From: an uncultured Sulfurovum sp.
GTDB lineage: Bacteria; Campylobacterota; Campylobacteria; Campylobacterales; Sulfurovaceae
Direction: 5' to 3'
DNA length: 64,000 nucleotides
NCBI GenBank assembly: GCA_902727915.1
Contig: CACVAU010000069.1
Coordinates: 22,414-86,413, forward strand
The translations under genes were made by a program, and so were the position numbers. Positions 1-8,840 of the stretch are shown here, piece by piece; positions within the stretch are counted from its first letter, which is position 1; each line of letters begins with the position of its first letter. Under the pieces are notes generated by a model. That model worked only from the letters and a program-made list of their open reading frames with translations, had not been told where the DNA came from and searched no databases.

Positions 1-1
1 A

Positions 2-379
2 GTGATTAAAATTCAGCATAAAGATGGCTATGTTACTTTGTATGCCCATCAAAGTCGTTTAAAATCAAAAAAAGGTGAAGCTGTTAAGGCAGGTGAAATC
101 ATAGGCTATATAGGAAGTACAGGACGTAGTACAGGTCCTCATTTACATTTTGGTCTTTATAAAAATGGACGGGCTATTGATCCTATGCGAATGGTTAAGT
201 TTTCTAAAGAGGGGTTAACCGGTACAGGTAAAAAAGCATTTTTAACCCGAAAAAAGAAATATAAAAATATTATCAATAAAATTTTTGAGAGTAATATCCC
301 TTCTTATGTATGGAATACTGTTAATGAAGTTGCTGTTTTACCTTCAATGAAAAAATATTATCAAAACAGAGGCTGGTAA
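2..379 (+). CDS. M23 family metallopeptidase, C-terminal fragment
   Basis: This is the C-terminal end of a murein-type endopeptidase (peptidase_M23, LytM fold) that starts before the window. The visible part has the tail of the M23 fold: YVTLYAHQSRL, a G-x-V-x-x-G-x-x-IGYIG hairpin, and the zinc-site motif TGPHLHFGLYKNGRAIDP, which holds the HxH metal ligands and the usual basic loop. The upstream HxxxD ligand is not in the window. A basic tail of about 60 residues follows the domain. Family members cut peptide cross-links in peptidoglycan in the periplasm, and in Campylobacterota such enzymes (Csd type) set cell shape; assigning this one to a Csd type is inference. The stop codon overlaps the start of the Nudix gene by one base (TAATG), which suggests translational coupling. 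Confidence 0.85.
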   Translation: MIKIQHKDGYVTLYAHQSRLKSKKGEAVKAGEIIGYIGSTGRSTGPHLHFGLYKNGRAIDPMRMVKFSKEGLTGTGKKAFLTRKKKYKNIINKIFESNIPSYVWNTVNEVAVLPSMKKYYQNRGW

Positions 380-945
380 TGAAAAATATTATTGAAGACT
401 TTAGACTTCAGCCTTTGACTAAACCCAACTTTGTAAAAACTGCTTTAGTTACCTATAGACAAAACGGGATAAATAAATCATGGGAAATTGTTGAGTCACA
501 CAATTCAGTAGCCATTTTAATTTATCATAAAGAGAGAGACTCTTTTGTATTGGTTAAACAGTTTCGTCCTCCTGTATATCATCGAAATGGTGATGGTATG
601 ACCATTGAGCTTTGTGCTGGTCTTATTGACAAAGAGAAGTCTTTGGCTCAAATAGCTAAGGAAGAGATTGAAGAAGAGTGTGGATTTAGAGTACCCATAG
701 AAAATATAGAACGTGTTACAGAAGTTTTATCTGCTGTTGGTACTTCTGGTTCTAAACAAGTGATTTATTATACTGAAGTAAATGAGTCTTTACGGGTTAG
801 TGAAGGTGGTGGCATTCAAGATGAACAGATAGAAGTTGTGGAAGTACCTTTAAAAGAAGCAAAAACATTTATGTATGATGAATCTATTGGTAAAACAGTT
901 GGGTTAATGTTTGCTTTTATGTGGTGGTTTGATAGATATGCGTAG
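379..945 (+). CDS. Nudix hydrolase, NUDT14/ADP-sugar pyrophosphatase-like
   Basis: A 188-residue Nudix protein. The Nudix box lies at about residues 81-103 (GLIDKEKSLAQIAKEEIEEE followed by CGF). The REUxEExGU half is present as KEEIEEECGF, while the first conserved Glu position is Lys. The preceding LVKQFRPPVY and ELCAGLID resemble the NUDT14/UDP-sugar and ADP-ribose diphosphatase group, so hydrolysis of a nucleotide sugar to a nucleoside monophosphate plus sugar phosphate is likely; the substrate cannot be read from sequence. The protein is cytoplasmic with no signal peptide. The start ATG overlaps the stop of the M23 gene by one base. The stop codon TAG lies inside the first arm of a palindromic repeat that separates it from the convergent Fe-S gene. 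Confidence 0.8.
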   Translation: MKNIIEDFRLQPLTKPNFVKTALVTYRQNGINKSWEIVESHNSVAILIYHKERDSFVLVKQFRPPVYHRNGDGMTIELCAGLIDKEKSLAQIAKEEIEEECGFRVPIENIERVTEVLSAVGTSGSKQVIYYTEVNESLRVSEGGGIQDEQIEVVEVPLKEAKTFMYDESIGKTVGLMFAFMWWFDRYA

Positions 946-1036
946 GGTGTTTTCCTTGAAAACACCATCAACTTAAAAATGGCATAATTAAAATATTAAA
1001 TCTACCTATTACGGTGTTTTCAGGGAAAACACCCTA
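943..1036. repeat. Composite palindromic intergenic repeat (two hairpins)
   Basis: Two hairpins bracket about 45 AT-rich bases. The left one is GGTGTTTTC/GAAAACACC at 946-966 and the right one is the same stem at 1013-1033. The outer arms TAGGGTGTTTTC (943-954) and GAAAACACCCTA (1025-1036) are also inverted repeats of each other. It lies between convergent genes and overlaps the Nudix stop codon, so it may act as a bidirectional terminator. Related copies occur at 13635-13733 and 16291-16317. Confidence 0.75.
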
Positions 1037-1040
1037 CAAA

Positions 1041-2342
1041 TTACTTCTTCAGTGCTTCAGCTATTAATTCAACTGGATTTTTAAAGATAGTCTCGACATC
1101 AGCATTATTCATTGCCTCACTCAATTGAACTTTACAAGCTGAACATTCAGCAGAGACATAATGTGCCTCAGTATTTTTAATCATGGCTGCTTTTGGTTTT
1201 CCTGCAGCTTCAGCAAAATGAAACTTTTCTGTTTGCATGGTAACCCCACCAAAACCACAACAACGGTTTGGTTCTGACATCTCTACCATGGGATAGTTTG
1301 CAGCCAATAAATTTCTTGGTTGTTCATAGATACCTTGTACTTTTCTTGCATGACAAGGGTCATGGTAGGTAACAGCTTTATCTATATGACCTTTTTCTTT
1401 TAGAAGGTTTTGTAAGTCTGTGTTGTCATCTAACCATGCTGTTGCCATATGAATTTTCTCAGTAACCTTTTTAGCTCTCGCTTCCCACTCTGGCATGTTA
1501 TGGTTTTTAAAGAACACTTGCCAATCATGTTTAATCATGGCTGAACAGGTTGCTTCTGGAATAAGCATGGCATCACAATCATCCATAAAGCTTTCAAAGT
1601 ACTCAATGTTGGCTTTGGTCATACGTTCAACTGAATCTACAGCTCCTGTAAAGTAAGCAGGTGCGCCACAACAGAGTTGATCTTTGGGGATAAAGATATC
1701 AATGTTTAACTCTTTTAAGATATCGACTAGACTGTCCCCAATATTTACATAGTTATAGTTAGCTAAACAACCTATAAAGAGTGCCACACGCATGTTCTTT
1801 TCTTCTTGTTTAGAGGCAGGTATCTCTTCTGGGTGAGAATTTAAAAAAGAAATTTTTGACATAGAAGGGAGTAGTCGTCCTTTTTTTACCATAGGCATTG
1901 AAAATCTAGCTCTTAAACCTCTTCCTTTATCATCCTCTGCAACGGCACAAGTTTTAAACATAAAACCAAATTTCATGACAATGTCCATGACTTTACGGTG
2001 TTCTAAAAGATAAAAGGCAATACGCTTAAACCAAGCAATTCCAAATTTATCTGCAATATCAGAACGCACTTCTTCAATGACCATATCAGTTGCTAAATCA
2101 TTAGGACAAACTTCAACACAGTTAGTACATAAAAAACAACTTTCAAAGATGTCTTTAGCATTTTTATCTAATTCTAGATTGCCTTGTTGGTATTGTGCAA
2201 GTAAATCAATAAAACCTCTAGGAGAAGTCACTTCATCTGCGTTAACTTGATGAATGGTACAAACAGGAATACATTTTCCACATTTTACACAGTCATCTGC
2301 TGTTTCTTGAAAATTAAAAATCTCTTCTAAACTTTTGCTCAT
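1041..2342 (-). CDS. Fe-S oxidoreductase with two CCG domains (GlcF/LutA-like)
   Basis: A 433-residue electron-transfer protein. The N-terminus has two 4Fe-4S motifs: CVKCGKCIPVC at about residues 18-28 and CFLCTNCVEVCP at about 69-80. Two cysteine-rich CCG (DUF224) domains follow, with CLANYNY...QLCCGAP in the middle and YHDPCH...NRCCGFGG near the C-terminus. This layout matches glycolate oxidase iron-sulfur subunit GlcF, LutA and the HdrB-like heterodisulfide reductase family. It probably passes electrons from a flavoprotein dehydrogenase to quinone, but no flavoprotein partner is in the window, so the substrate is unknown. It lies 9 bases downstream of argF on the same strand, likely co-transcribed. 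A palindromic repeat follows its stop codon. Confidence 0.8.
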   Translation of the reverse strand: MSKSLEEIFNFQETADDCVKCGKCIPVCTIHQVNADEVTSPRGFIDLLAQYQQGNLELDKNAKDIFESCFLCTNCVEVCPNDLATDMVIEEVRSDIADKFGIAWFKRIAFYLLEHRKVMDIVMKFGFMFKTCAVAEDDKGRGLRARFSMPMVKKGRLLPSMSKISFLNSHPEEIPASKQEEKNMRVALFIGCLANYNYVNIGDSLVDILKELNIDIFIPKDQLCCGAPAYFTGAVDSVERMTKANIEYFESFMDDCDAMLIPEATCSAMIKHDWQVFFKNHNMPEWEARAKKVTEKIHMATAWLDDNTDLQNLLKEKGHIDKAVTYHDPCHARKVQGIYEQPRNLLAANYPMVEMSEPNRCCGFGGVTMQTEKFHFAEAAGKPKAAMIKNTEAHYVSAECSACKVQLSEAMNNADVETIFKNPVELIAEALKK

Positions 2343-2351
2343 AATACTTCT

Positions 2352-3275
2352 TTATTTATCTCTTTGCTGATCTAACCAAACCATGATACCTTTTTGGGCA
2401 TGTAGTCTGTTTTCAGCTTCTGTAAAAATTTCGTCTGCATGTTTTTCAAATATTGTTTCACTTACTTCATAATCTCGGTAAGCAGGTAGACAATGTAAGA
2501 ATATAGCATCTTTTTGTGTAAGAGACATTAAGGCTTCATCTACAATGTATCCATTAAAGGCCTTCAGACGTTCTTCTTTTTCGTCTTCTTGACCCATTGA
2601 AATCCAAGTATCTGTGGTCACAACATTAGCCCCTTCTACAGCCACTTTAGGATCTGAACCAAAAGAAATTTTGGCAGACGAAGCCTTTGCCATTGTTAAG
2701 GCTTCTGTTACAATTTTTTCATCACATTCATAGCCTTTAGGCGTAGCAATACGTAATTCAAAGCCAAGTTTTGCAGCTAACATAAGCCATGAATGTGTCA
2801 TGTTATTTCCATCTCCGACATAGGCGACAATAGGGTTTTCTACGCCAAACTCTAGCATGGTTAGGTAGTCTGTCATAACTTGTACAGGATGGAAAGCATC
2901 AGTTAGTCCATTGATAACAGGTACTTTAGAGTATTTTGCAAATTCTTCAAGTTTTGATTGTTCAAAAGTACGAATCATTACCATGTCGACCATACGGCTT
3001 ATGACACGTGAGGTATCTTTCATAGGCTCACCACGTCCTAATTGAATGTCATTTGAGGAGAGAAATAGACCAACACCTCCAAGCTGATAAATACCTGTTT
3101 CAAAACTAACACGGGTTCTTGTTGAACTTTTTTCAAAAATCATACCAAGGGTTTGTTTTTCCATATAGGGTACAAAGTTTTTAGCTTTTGCTTCAGATTT
3201 TATTTTTTGTGCTAAGGTTATCATCTCTAAGATTTCATTTTTAGTAAAATCTTTTAGGCTTAAAAAGTGTCTCAT
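2352..3275 (-). CDS. argF: Ornithine carbamoyltransferase
   Basis: A 307-residue enzyme of normal family length that joins carbamoyl phosphate to ornithine to give citrulline in arginine synthesis. The carbamoyl-phosphate loop SSTRTR is at about residues 50-55. The motif [11 protein letters not shown] follows, and the C-terminal HCLPAYR carries the catalytic cysteine of OTCases. The ornithine-side sequence [11 protein letters not shown] also fits OTCase rather than aspartate carbamoyltransferase. The product is cytoplasmic and expected to be a trimer. No other arg genes are adjacent. The Fe-S oxidoreductase gene begins 9 bases after its stop. Confidence 0.95.
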   Translation of the reverse strand: MRHFLSLKDFTKNEILEMITLAQKIKSEAKAKNFVPYMEKQTLGMIFEKSSTRTRVSFETGIYQLGGVGLFLSSNDIQLGRGEPMKDTSRVISRMVDMVMIRTFEQSKLEEFAKYSKVPVINGLTDAFHPVQVMTDYLTMLEFGVENPIVAYVGDGNNMTHSWLMLAAKLGFELRIATPKGYECDEKIVTEALTMAKASSAKISFGSDPKVAVEGANVVTTDTWISMGQEDEKEERLKAFNGYIVDEALMSLTQKDAIFLHCLPAYRDYEVSETIFEKHADEIFTEAENRLHAQKGIMVWLDQQRDK

Positions 3276-3348
3276 GGGGAGTTCCTCTTACTAAATCAGG
3301 TAGTAGAATTTAAATTAAGGAAAGTATTCTAGCATAATAGATTTAAGG

Positions 3349-4179
3349 TTAAAAATCAAACAAGGTATTATAGGTTTGAGAACCTTTTTTTTGTTTATTT
3401 TCAAAGGGTACTTTATCAAAACTTAGTGTATTGTCCTTTATAATAACACAGCTTAAGTCAGCTCCATAGATAGCTGAAGTATCAATACATATTTTGTTTT
3501 TATATCGTCGAATATTCGCTTGAGATAGATGCCCAAACACATGATACTGTCCATTATCTTTGGCTTCTTCATGGATATAAGGTATTAGCCGATCTAAAGG
3601 TATGTGGGGATTTTTTGAACGAGAGACACATTTAATCATTTTTTTTCTGGCATCAGGTAGATTTTGTCTAAGATATTGCTCTTCACAAGGAGCATGGGTC
3701 AGGGTGACTGAAAAGTTTTCATCATAGAGATATTGATACCAAACATCACAGAATGCATAAAGCTCTAAAAAGAGTTCTTTTAGATGAGGTTTTTTTTCTA
3801 AAAGGGCTACTGTATTGTAATATTTTTCTTTATTTCGTAAGGTTTTGGCATTAATAATGAGTGTTGGATCATTTTGAATATATCGGTAGACCATATCTTC
3901 ATGATTACCTTCAACCAAATAAAGACGTTTTCTTTGCTGGTTAAGTTGTTGGTAGTTTTTGTGAATAAATTCAATGCTTTCTTCAAGTTTTTCCTCACTG
4001 CCTTTATCAACAAAGTCACCCAATAAAATAATGGATTTATGTTCATTTTCGGGGGTAATAATAAGTGTGTCTTCTTCATTGGTGTGAAAGCCTTGTTTTT
4101 TTAAAAGCGTTTTTAATTCATCAATACACCCATGTACATCACCTACGACAATGTATTCATTTTCTGAGGGGAGTAGCAT
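3349..4179 (-). CDS. Calcineurin-like metallophosphoesterase
   Basis: A 276-residue protein of the PPP/ApaH-like metallophosphoesterase superfamily. The metal-site motifs are in order: GDVHG (residues 13-17), LLGDFVDKGSE (about 52-62), EGNHED (about 90-95), and later histidines in THAP and FGHLSQ. Family members dephosphorylate proteins (PrpA type) or cleave dinucleoside tetraphosphates (ApaH type); which applies here cannot be decided. It is soluble with no signal peptide. Its start touches the stop of the membrane protein gene upstream (one-base overlap at 4179), so the two are probably translated together with the SPFH gene before them. Confidence 0.85.
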   Translation of the reverse strand: MLLPSENEYIVVGDVHGCIDELKTLLKKQGFHTNEEDTLIITPENEHKSIILLGDFVDKGSEEKLEESIEFIHKNYQQLNQQRKRLYLVEGNHEDMVYRYIQNDPTLIINAKTLRNKEKYYNTVALLEKKPHLKELFLELYAFCDVWYQYLYDENFSVTLTHAPCEEQYLRQNLPDARKKMIKCVSRSKNPHIPLDRLIPYIHEEAKDNGQYHVFGHLSQANIRRYKNKICIDTSAIYGADLSCVIIKDNTLSFDKVPFENKQKKGSQTYNTLFDF

Positions 4180-4625
4180 TAACCACCCACAATGTTTACG
4201 TCACGTCGAGCAGCATTGAGTTCAATGATAAATCCTCCTGTGGCATCAATGAGTGACATGATACCTAAAATAAGGAATGTTGGATTTTGTGCCCAGTCAA
4301 ACATAAAAAACATAACGATAAAAATCATAGAGACAATAAAGCTTAGTAAGGTTTCTGATGCACCAAATTTATTGGCTGTGGCTGCTTTGGCAATTTCGAT
4401 AAATAAGGCAATGGAACCAACAATTAAAAAAACTTCTTTGGCATAAAGTGTAAATTGATGACCTTTTGAGAAACCATGGATTAAAACAGGAAAGTCTAAC
4501 AATGTTTGTATGTTTCTTTCAGCAAGAATTTCTTGTAAGGGTGCAAGATGAATTTCTCCAAGATGTAAGCCTATGTAGGCAATTAAAATCCACGTAAATG
4601 TTGACATTCCTGTAATAAAAAACAT
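4179..4625 (-). CDS. Small integral membrane protein of unknown function
   Basis: A 148-residue hydrophobic protein with about four predicted membrane segments: the N-terminal TWILIAYIGLHLG, VFLIVGSIALFIEIA, LLSFIVSMIFIVMFFMF and FLILGIMSLIDATGGFIIEL. I do not recognise a family. It lies 8 bases downstream of the SPFH/stomatin-like gene and overlaps the next gene by one base, so it is likely made together with them. A partner for the SPFH protein in the inner membrane is a guess from position only. Confidence 0.65.
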   Translation of the reverse strand: MFFITGMSTFTWILIAYIGLHLGEIHLAPLQEILAERNIQTLLDFPVLIHGFSKGHQFTLYAKEVFLIVGSIALFIEIAKAATANKFGASETLLSFIVSMIFIVMFFMFDWAQNPTFLILGIMSLIDATGGFIIELNAARRDVNIVGG

Positions 4626-4633
4626 TCTTTTCC

Positions 4634-5644
4634 TTATTTATTATTTTTGTTCATTGTTTGAGATAGATATTCTGCATTCATGACTTTATCCATTGGTTGC
4701 TGGACATCTGATGGATAAATAACAAATTTAGAATTGTCAGAGCCAGAGAGTGTTTTCATGGATTCGATGTAAGCATTTGATGTTAAAAATTGCATAAGTT
4801 GTTCATCTGAAGTATCTATTAATATGGTTTTTAAATCAGAAATAACTTTATACATGGCTTCAGCACGTTTTTCAATGAGGATTCGTTCTGAGTCTGCTCG
4901 AAGTTCTTGGGCTTTATGTTGACCTTCTGCTTCTTTAATCGCAGCATTACTGGTTCGTTCAGCAATAATTTCTTGACTCATCGCATCCACAATATCTTGA
5001 GGAGGGTTAATCCCCTCAAATTTAACTTGTTTAATCTCAATTCCCCAACGATCTTTACAATCTTTTTCCATCAAAGCTTTGATTTCAGTGGGAAGGCTTT
5101 CTGCTTGTTCTTGAATTTCTGTAAATTTAAATTGAGAAAGTTTAGAAAAAGTACTGGTAATTACCAATGCTTTAAGTTCTTCTTTAAAGTCATTAACATT
5201 TTTAACGGCCTTCATAGGATCAATCACAATGGCTGTGGCAATCATGTCAACATTAAGATTGATGTTGTCTTTGGTCATAATATTTTGTGCATCAGGATCT
5301 ACTCTAAACTCTTTAAGATCAATTTCTGCATCTAACTTATCAACTAAAGGGATGAATTTACGGATTCCTTCTTCAAGGAGTCTATCGGTACCATATCGGT
5401 CAACAATCCATGCTTTTTCAGAAGGAACAACAGCCAGTCCAAATAATTTTCCCAGTTTAAGCGTAATAACAATGGCTTTGAGAGAAGATATTAGTTTAGC
5501 GTACTTTGAACGTATCCCATTTTTAAAAGAGCGAAGACCCCCAAAAACCTTGATACGTAATGGATGTTCAATATCTAAAAAATAAAGAAAGACAGGGATA
5601 CTTAATAAAATAAAGATAATAAGTAACAGATATAAGAATTCCAT
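4634..5644 (-). CDS. SPFH/Band 7 (stomatin-like) membrane protein
   Basis: A 336-residue protein with an N-terminal membrane anchor (residues 1-22, very hydrophobic), a second hydrophobic stretch near residues 60-75, and an SPFH/Band 7 domain from about residue 75 to 235. Typical pieces are IVDRYGTDRLLEEG, DIVDAMSQEIIAERT and an alanine/glutamate-rich helix with SERILIEKRAEAM. Such proteins form oligomeric scaffolds on the inner membrane, often controlling proteases or membrane microdomains. No NfeD-like partner gene is present. It is the first gene of a short reverse-strand set with the small membrane protein and the metallophosphoesterase. Confidence 0.85.
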   Translation of the reverse strand: MEFLYLLLIIFILLSIPVFLYFLDIEHPLRIKVFGGLRSFKNGIRSKYAKLISSLKAIVITLKLGKLFGLAVVPSEKAWIVDRYGTDRLLEEGIRKFIPLVDKLDAEIDLKEFRVDPDAQNIMTKDNINLNVDMIATAIVIDPMKAVKNVNDFKEELKALVITSTFSKLSQFKFTEIQEQAESLPTEIKALMEKDCKDRWGIEIKQVKFEGINPPQDIVDAMSQEIIAERTSNAAIKEAEGQHKAQELRADSERILIEKRAEAMYKVISDLKTILIDTSDEQLMQFLTSNAYIESMKTLSGSDNSKFVIYPSDVQQPMDKVMNAEYLSQTMNKNNK

Positions 5645-5869
5645 ATAGAAAATCTCCTTTTTAAATGTTTATATAAGTTTCCTATAAATTCTATTCATAG
5701 AATGTAATAGTAACTATTATATTATGGTTATTATTATAACAATATAATAGAAATAAATGTTTATGAAAAGTGAAAAAATCTGATTTAAAAGAAAATTTAG
5801 CTCATTTTATGTTAGAATCATTTTCTAATATAATTTTATATTTAAATTCTATCGATTAAAAGGAACACA

Positions 5870-6448
5870 TTGTTCAATGATAATAAAGGTAATGAGACAG
5901 ATTTTTGTGAGTCTTATAAGTCTGAAATATTAGGTACTACAGTCGTTAAAGAGAAAAATTCATTTTTTAGTACATTTTTAAAGTTATTAACCATCTTAAT
6001 CTTGTTGGCAATTATTATAAGCGTCTCTTTTTATGGGTATAATTATTTTCAAAACAGTCAAAAAACAACGAATACTATTTTACCTCCTGTTTCTATTCAA
6101 GTTACTGATGAAGTGTCAGATGATGATTTAATAGTGAGAATAGAAGATGAAGTTGAAACAATTGTTGTGGAAAAAGAGCTAAACACGTCAATAATTCCTA
6201 ACCCTATTGTTGTAGCAAAAGAAGTAAAGATTAGCATGGAAGAAAGTATTGATAAAACAGCCAATGATGTAAAAATTGCCATTGCTCAAAGTGAAGCCAT
6301 AGAAGAAAATAAAAGTAATACAATGACCGATAGAAATGTTAGTCAAGAAGAGGGCAGTTTAGAAGTACCTACTTCATCTCCCGAAGCAAAATATTTAGAA
6401 GAGTTGGCAGACTTATCTAAAGAGATTGATAAAGAGATAAAGGATTAA
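5870..6448 (+). CDS. Single-pass membrane protein of unknown function
   Basis: A 192-residue protein that seems to start at TTG, because no ATG occurs early in this frame and an AAAAGGA ribosome site sits 6-7 bases upstream of the TTG at 5870. Residues 1-33 are polar. One membrane segment follows at about residues 34-55 (TFLKLLTILILLAIIISVSF), and the remainder is acidic, low in hydrophobic residues and ends EKEIKD-like, probably a periplasmic tail. I do not recognise a family. It stands alone between the SPFH group and hemB, with which it converges. Confidence 0.6.
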   Translation: MFNDNKGNETDFCESYKSEILGTTVVKEKNSFFSTFLKLLTILILLAIIISVSFYGYNYFQNSQKTTNTILPPVSIQVTDEVSDDDLIVRIEDEVETIVVEKELNTSIIPNPIVVAKEVKISMEESIDKTANDVKIAIAQSEAIEENKSNTMTDRNVSQEEGSLEVPTSSPEAKYLEELADLSKEIDKEIKD

Positions 6449-6464
6449 GTTTTCTCTTTGAATG

Positions 6465-7436
6465 TTATTTTTTTAAAACTTCAGCTACTTCTTTAGCATG
6501 GTAGCTGATGATAATATCTGCTCCTGCACGTTTAAATCCAATCATGGTTTCCATCATGACGCGCTCATAGTCAATTACTCCAGCTTGTCCAGCCATTTTT
6601 AACATAGAGTATTCACCACTTACATTGTAGACAGCCATAGGAAGAGAAGAACGTTCCTTAATATCTCTTACAATATCAAGGTAAGCTAAGACAGGTTTTA
6701 CCATTAAAATATCAGCACCTTCAGCTTCATCAGCCAAACTTTCTAAGATAGCCTCATTTCTGTTGGCTGGATTCATTTGGTAAGAACGTCTGTCTCCAAA
6801 ACTAGGTGAGCTTTCAGCCACATCTCTAAATGGTCCATAGTAAGCAGAAGAAAATTTTGTAGAGTAAGACATAATGGGTAAATGAGAAAAGCCAGTACTA
6901 TCAAGACCATTTCTGATGGCTGTAATCATACCATCCATCATTCCTGATGGTGCTATCATATCTACTCCAGCTTTTGCGTGGACAATGGCTTGTTTTGCTA
7001 AATTGTCTAAAGTAATGTCATTGTCAACTGTTTCTAAAATAGGGTCAAGTACACCACAATGACCATGGTCAGTGTATTCACAAAAACAAAGATCAGTAAC
7101 CACAAACATCTCTGGGTGGCTTTTTTTAATTTCACGAATTGAAGAGGCAATAATTCCATGTTCACACATGGCATCTGAGCCTACAGAGTCTTTTGTTTCA
7201 GGAATTCCAAATAAAATAATAGAATAAATGCCAAGTGATTTTAATGTATCACATTCTTTGAGTATCTCATCAATGCTCATTTGGTAAACACCTGGCATTG
7301 ATTCCACTTCTTTTTTAATACCCTGTCCATTTTTAATAAAAAGAGGATAAATAAAATCATTAACGCTTAATTGAGTCTCTTGTAGTAAATTTCTTAATAC
7401 TGGGTTGAGTCTTTTGCGCCTAAATCGTGTAAACAT
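6465..7436 (-). CDS. hemB: Delta-aminolevulinic acid dehydratase (porphobilinogen synthase)
   Basis: A 323-residue cytoplasmic enzyme that condenses two 5-aminolevulinate molecules to porphobilinogen in heme synthesis. Zinc-type cysteines are present in DLCFCEYTDHGHCG. The two active-site lysines lie in MSYSTKFSSAYYGPF and DILMVKPVLAYLD. The length is normal for the family. It is divergent from ribA, and the 50-odd bases between the two starts must hold both promoters. Confidence 0.95.
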   Translation of the reverse strand: MFTRFRRKRLNPVLRNLLQETQLSVNDFIYPLFIKNGQGIKKEVESMPGVYQMSIDEILKECDTLKSLGIYSIILFGIPETKDSVGSDAMCEHGIIASSIREIKKSHPEMFVVTDLCFCEYTDHGHCGVLDPILETVDNDITLDNLAKQAIVHAKAGVDMIAPSGMMDGMITAIRNGLDSTGFSHLPIMSYSTKFSSAYYGPFRDVAESSPSFGDRRSYQMNPANRNEAILESLADEAEGADILMVKPVLAYLDIVRDIKERSSLPMAVYNVSGEYSMLKMAGQAGVIDYERVMMETMIGFKRAGADIIISYHAKEVAEVLKK

Positions 7437-7455
7437 TTTTTTCCCTTAAGTTAGT

Positions 7456-7485
7456 TTGATGAATTTTATCATAAAGTGATATAAT
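7456..7485 (+). promoter_or_regulatory. ribA promoter, sigma70-type
   Basis: TTGATG (-35, 7456-7461) and TATAAT (-10, 7480-7485) are separated by 18 bases. The ATG of ribA is only 8 bases after the -10 box, so transcription should begin at or next to the start codon, giving a leaderless message. Confidence 0.65.
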
Positions 7486-7492
7486 TTTGTCC

Positions 7493-8059
7493 ATGAGACA
7501 AATTGATATTTCCCAAGTGGCAAAACTACCAACAAAGTATGGTACCTTTAACATTCAGACCTTTAAAGAGTTCGGTAAAGAACATTTGGCTATTTTTACA
7601 GATAATATAGGGGATAACCCCATTGTACGCGTACATTCAGAGTGTTTAACAGGGGATGCATTGGGTTCACGAAAATGTGACTGTGGAGAACAGTTGGCAT
7701 TTTCTCAAATTCTTATTGCTAAAGAAGGTGGTATTATTATTTATCATCGTCAAGAGGGTCGTAACATTGGGCTTCTTGGTAAAGTGAATGCTTATGCTCT
7801 ACAGGATGAGGGTTTAGATACCATTCAAGCAAACCATCAGTTAGGATTTAGGGCAGATGAGCGTACCTATGAAATTGTTGAGTATATTTTAGATTATTTC
7901 AAGGTTAAAAAAATTCAACTTTTGACGAATAATCCAAGTAAGATTGAGTCACTTAAAAATGTTGAGATTACCAAAAGAATTCCGATTCAAATTGATGCAA
8001 ATCCTTACAATAAAGATTACTTAGAGGTTAAAAAAAATCAGATGGGACATTTACTTTAG
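7493..8059 (+). CDS. ribA: GTP cyclohydrolase II
   Basis: A 188-residue stand-alone enzyme that opens GTP to 2,5-diamino-6-ribosylamino-pyrimidinone phosphate, the first step of riboflavin synthesis. The zinc-binding motif GSRKCDCGEQL is seen, with the upstream cysteine in HSECLTGD. It is followed by YHRQEGRNIGLLGK and the C-terminal LLTNNPSKIESL, all typical of RibA. No RibB domain is fused. I prefer ATG 7493 over TTG 7487 because the protein then starts MRQIDISQVAKLP and because the -10 box ends at 7485. It is followed by rsmG with a one-base overlap, so an operon ribA-rsmG-8597-8841 is likely. Confidence 0.92.
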   Translation: MRQIDISQVAKLPTKYGTFNIQTFKEFGKEHLAIFTDNIGDNPIVRVHSECLTGDALGSRKCDCGEQLAFSQILIAKEGGIIIYHRQEGRNIGLLGKVNAYALQDEGLDTIQANHQLGFRADERTYEIVEYILDYFKVKKIQLLTNNPSKIESLKNVEITKRIPIQIDANPYNKDYLEVKKNQMGHLL

Positions 8060-8595
8060 TGAACAGTGAAAAGTTAAAACGGTTTACGGATTTACTCTTA
8101 GAATGGAATTGTATTCATAATCTTACAGGGGCTAAGAATGTATTTGAAGTTGAAAAAAACATTGAAGATTCTATATTTCCTACAACCTTTATCGAAAAAC
8201 CCAGTTCTATTTTAGATGTTGGTACAGGTGCAGGGTTTCCTGGTATGATACTCGCAATTGCTTACCCTGAAGTACTTACTGTATTATGTGAACCACGAAA
8301 AAAGCGTGCTTCATTTTTGAAGTATGTTGCGATGGAACTGGAACTTTCAAATGTGAAAGTCGTTAAAAGAAGGGTTGAAGATTATGATGCTGAACCTTTT
8401 GGGCTTATAAGTTCACGTGCTGTAACAGATACGAAGATGCTTTTGGATTTAACTCAGCATCTACAAGATGAGCAGACACGTTTTCTTTTTTATAAAGGCG
8501 AACAAGTTTTTAATGAACTGGAGTCAATTAATGAAGTATTAGATTATGATATAATCGAAAAAAATCAGCGAAACTATTTATACATAAAGGCATAA
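8059..8595 (+). CDS. rsmG: 16S rRNA (guanine-527-N7)-methyltransferase
   Basis: A 178-residue SAM-dependent methyltransferase of the GidB/RsmG family. The SAM-binding loop is SILDVGTGAGFPGM, followed by LCEPRKKRASFLKYVAMELEL. The ending ISSRAVTDTKMLL fits the family arginine motif. It starts with GTG that overlaps the ribA stop (TAGTG). It methylates G527 of 16S rRNA. It is slightly shorter than E. coli RsmG (207 aa), mostly at the N-terminus. Confidence 0.9.
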   Translation: MNSEKLKRFTDLLLEWNCIHNLTGAKNVFEVEKNIEDSIFPTTFIEKPSSILDVGTGAGFPGMILAIAYPEVLTVLCEPRKKRASFLKYVAMELELSNVKVVKRRVEDYDAEPFGLISSRAVTDTKMLLDLTQHLQDEQTRFLFYKGEQVFNELESINEVLDYDIIEKNQRNYLYIKA

Positions 8596-8596
8596 C

Positions 8597-8836
8597 ATGT
8601 GGTTAAAAATTATTTTTGTGGTTATTGTTTTATTTTTACTTTACCGTTTGGTTGGAGGAAAAATTCCTTTTTTCAATAAGACAGAGAAAAAAAAAGGTGA
8701 TGAAGAACATGAGTTTGGACAGATTGAAACCACATCAGAATGTGCAGCATGTGGAACATATGTGACAGAAGAAGATGCGCTTATTTATCAAAAAAAAGCT
8801 TATTGTTCTAGTGAATGTATTAACAAGATAAAGTAA
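8597..8836 (+). CDS. PP0621-family small membrane-anchored protein
   Basis: A 79-residue protein with an N-terminal membrane helix (WLKIIFVVIVLFLLYRLVGG) and a C-terminal four-cysteine zinc-ribbon-like module, CAACGTYVTEEDALIY...YCSSEC. This arrangement matches small PP0621-type proteins. The role is unknown. The ATG is two bases after the rsmG stop, so it belongs to the ribA-rsmG operon. Confidence 0.7.
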   Translation: MWLKIIFVVIVLFLLYRLVGGKIPFFNKTEKKKGDEEHEFGQIETTSECAACGTYVTEEDALIYQKKAYCSSECINKIK

Positions 8837-8840
8837 AAAT

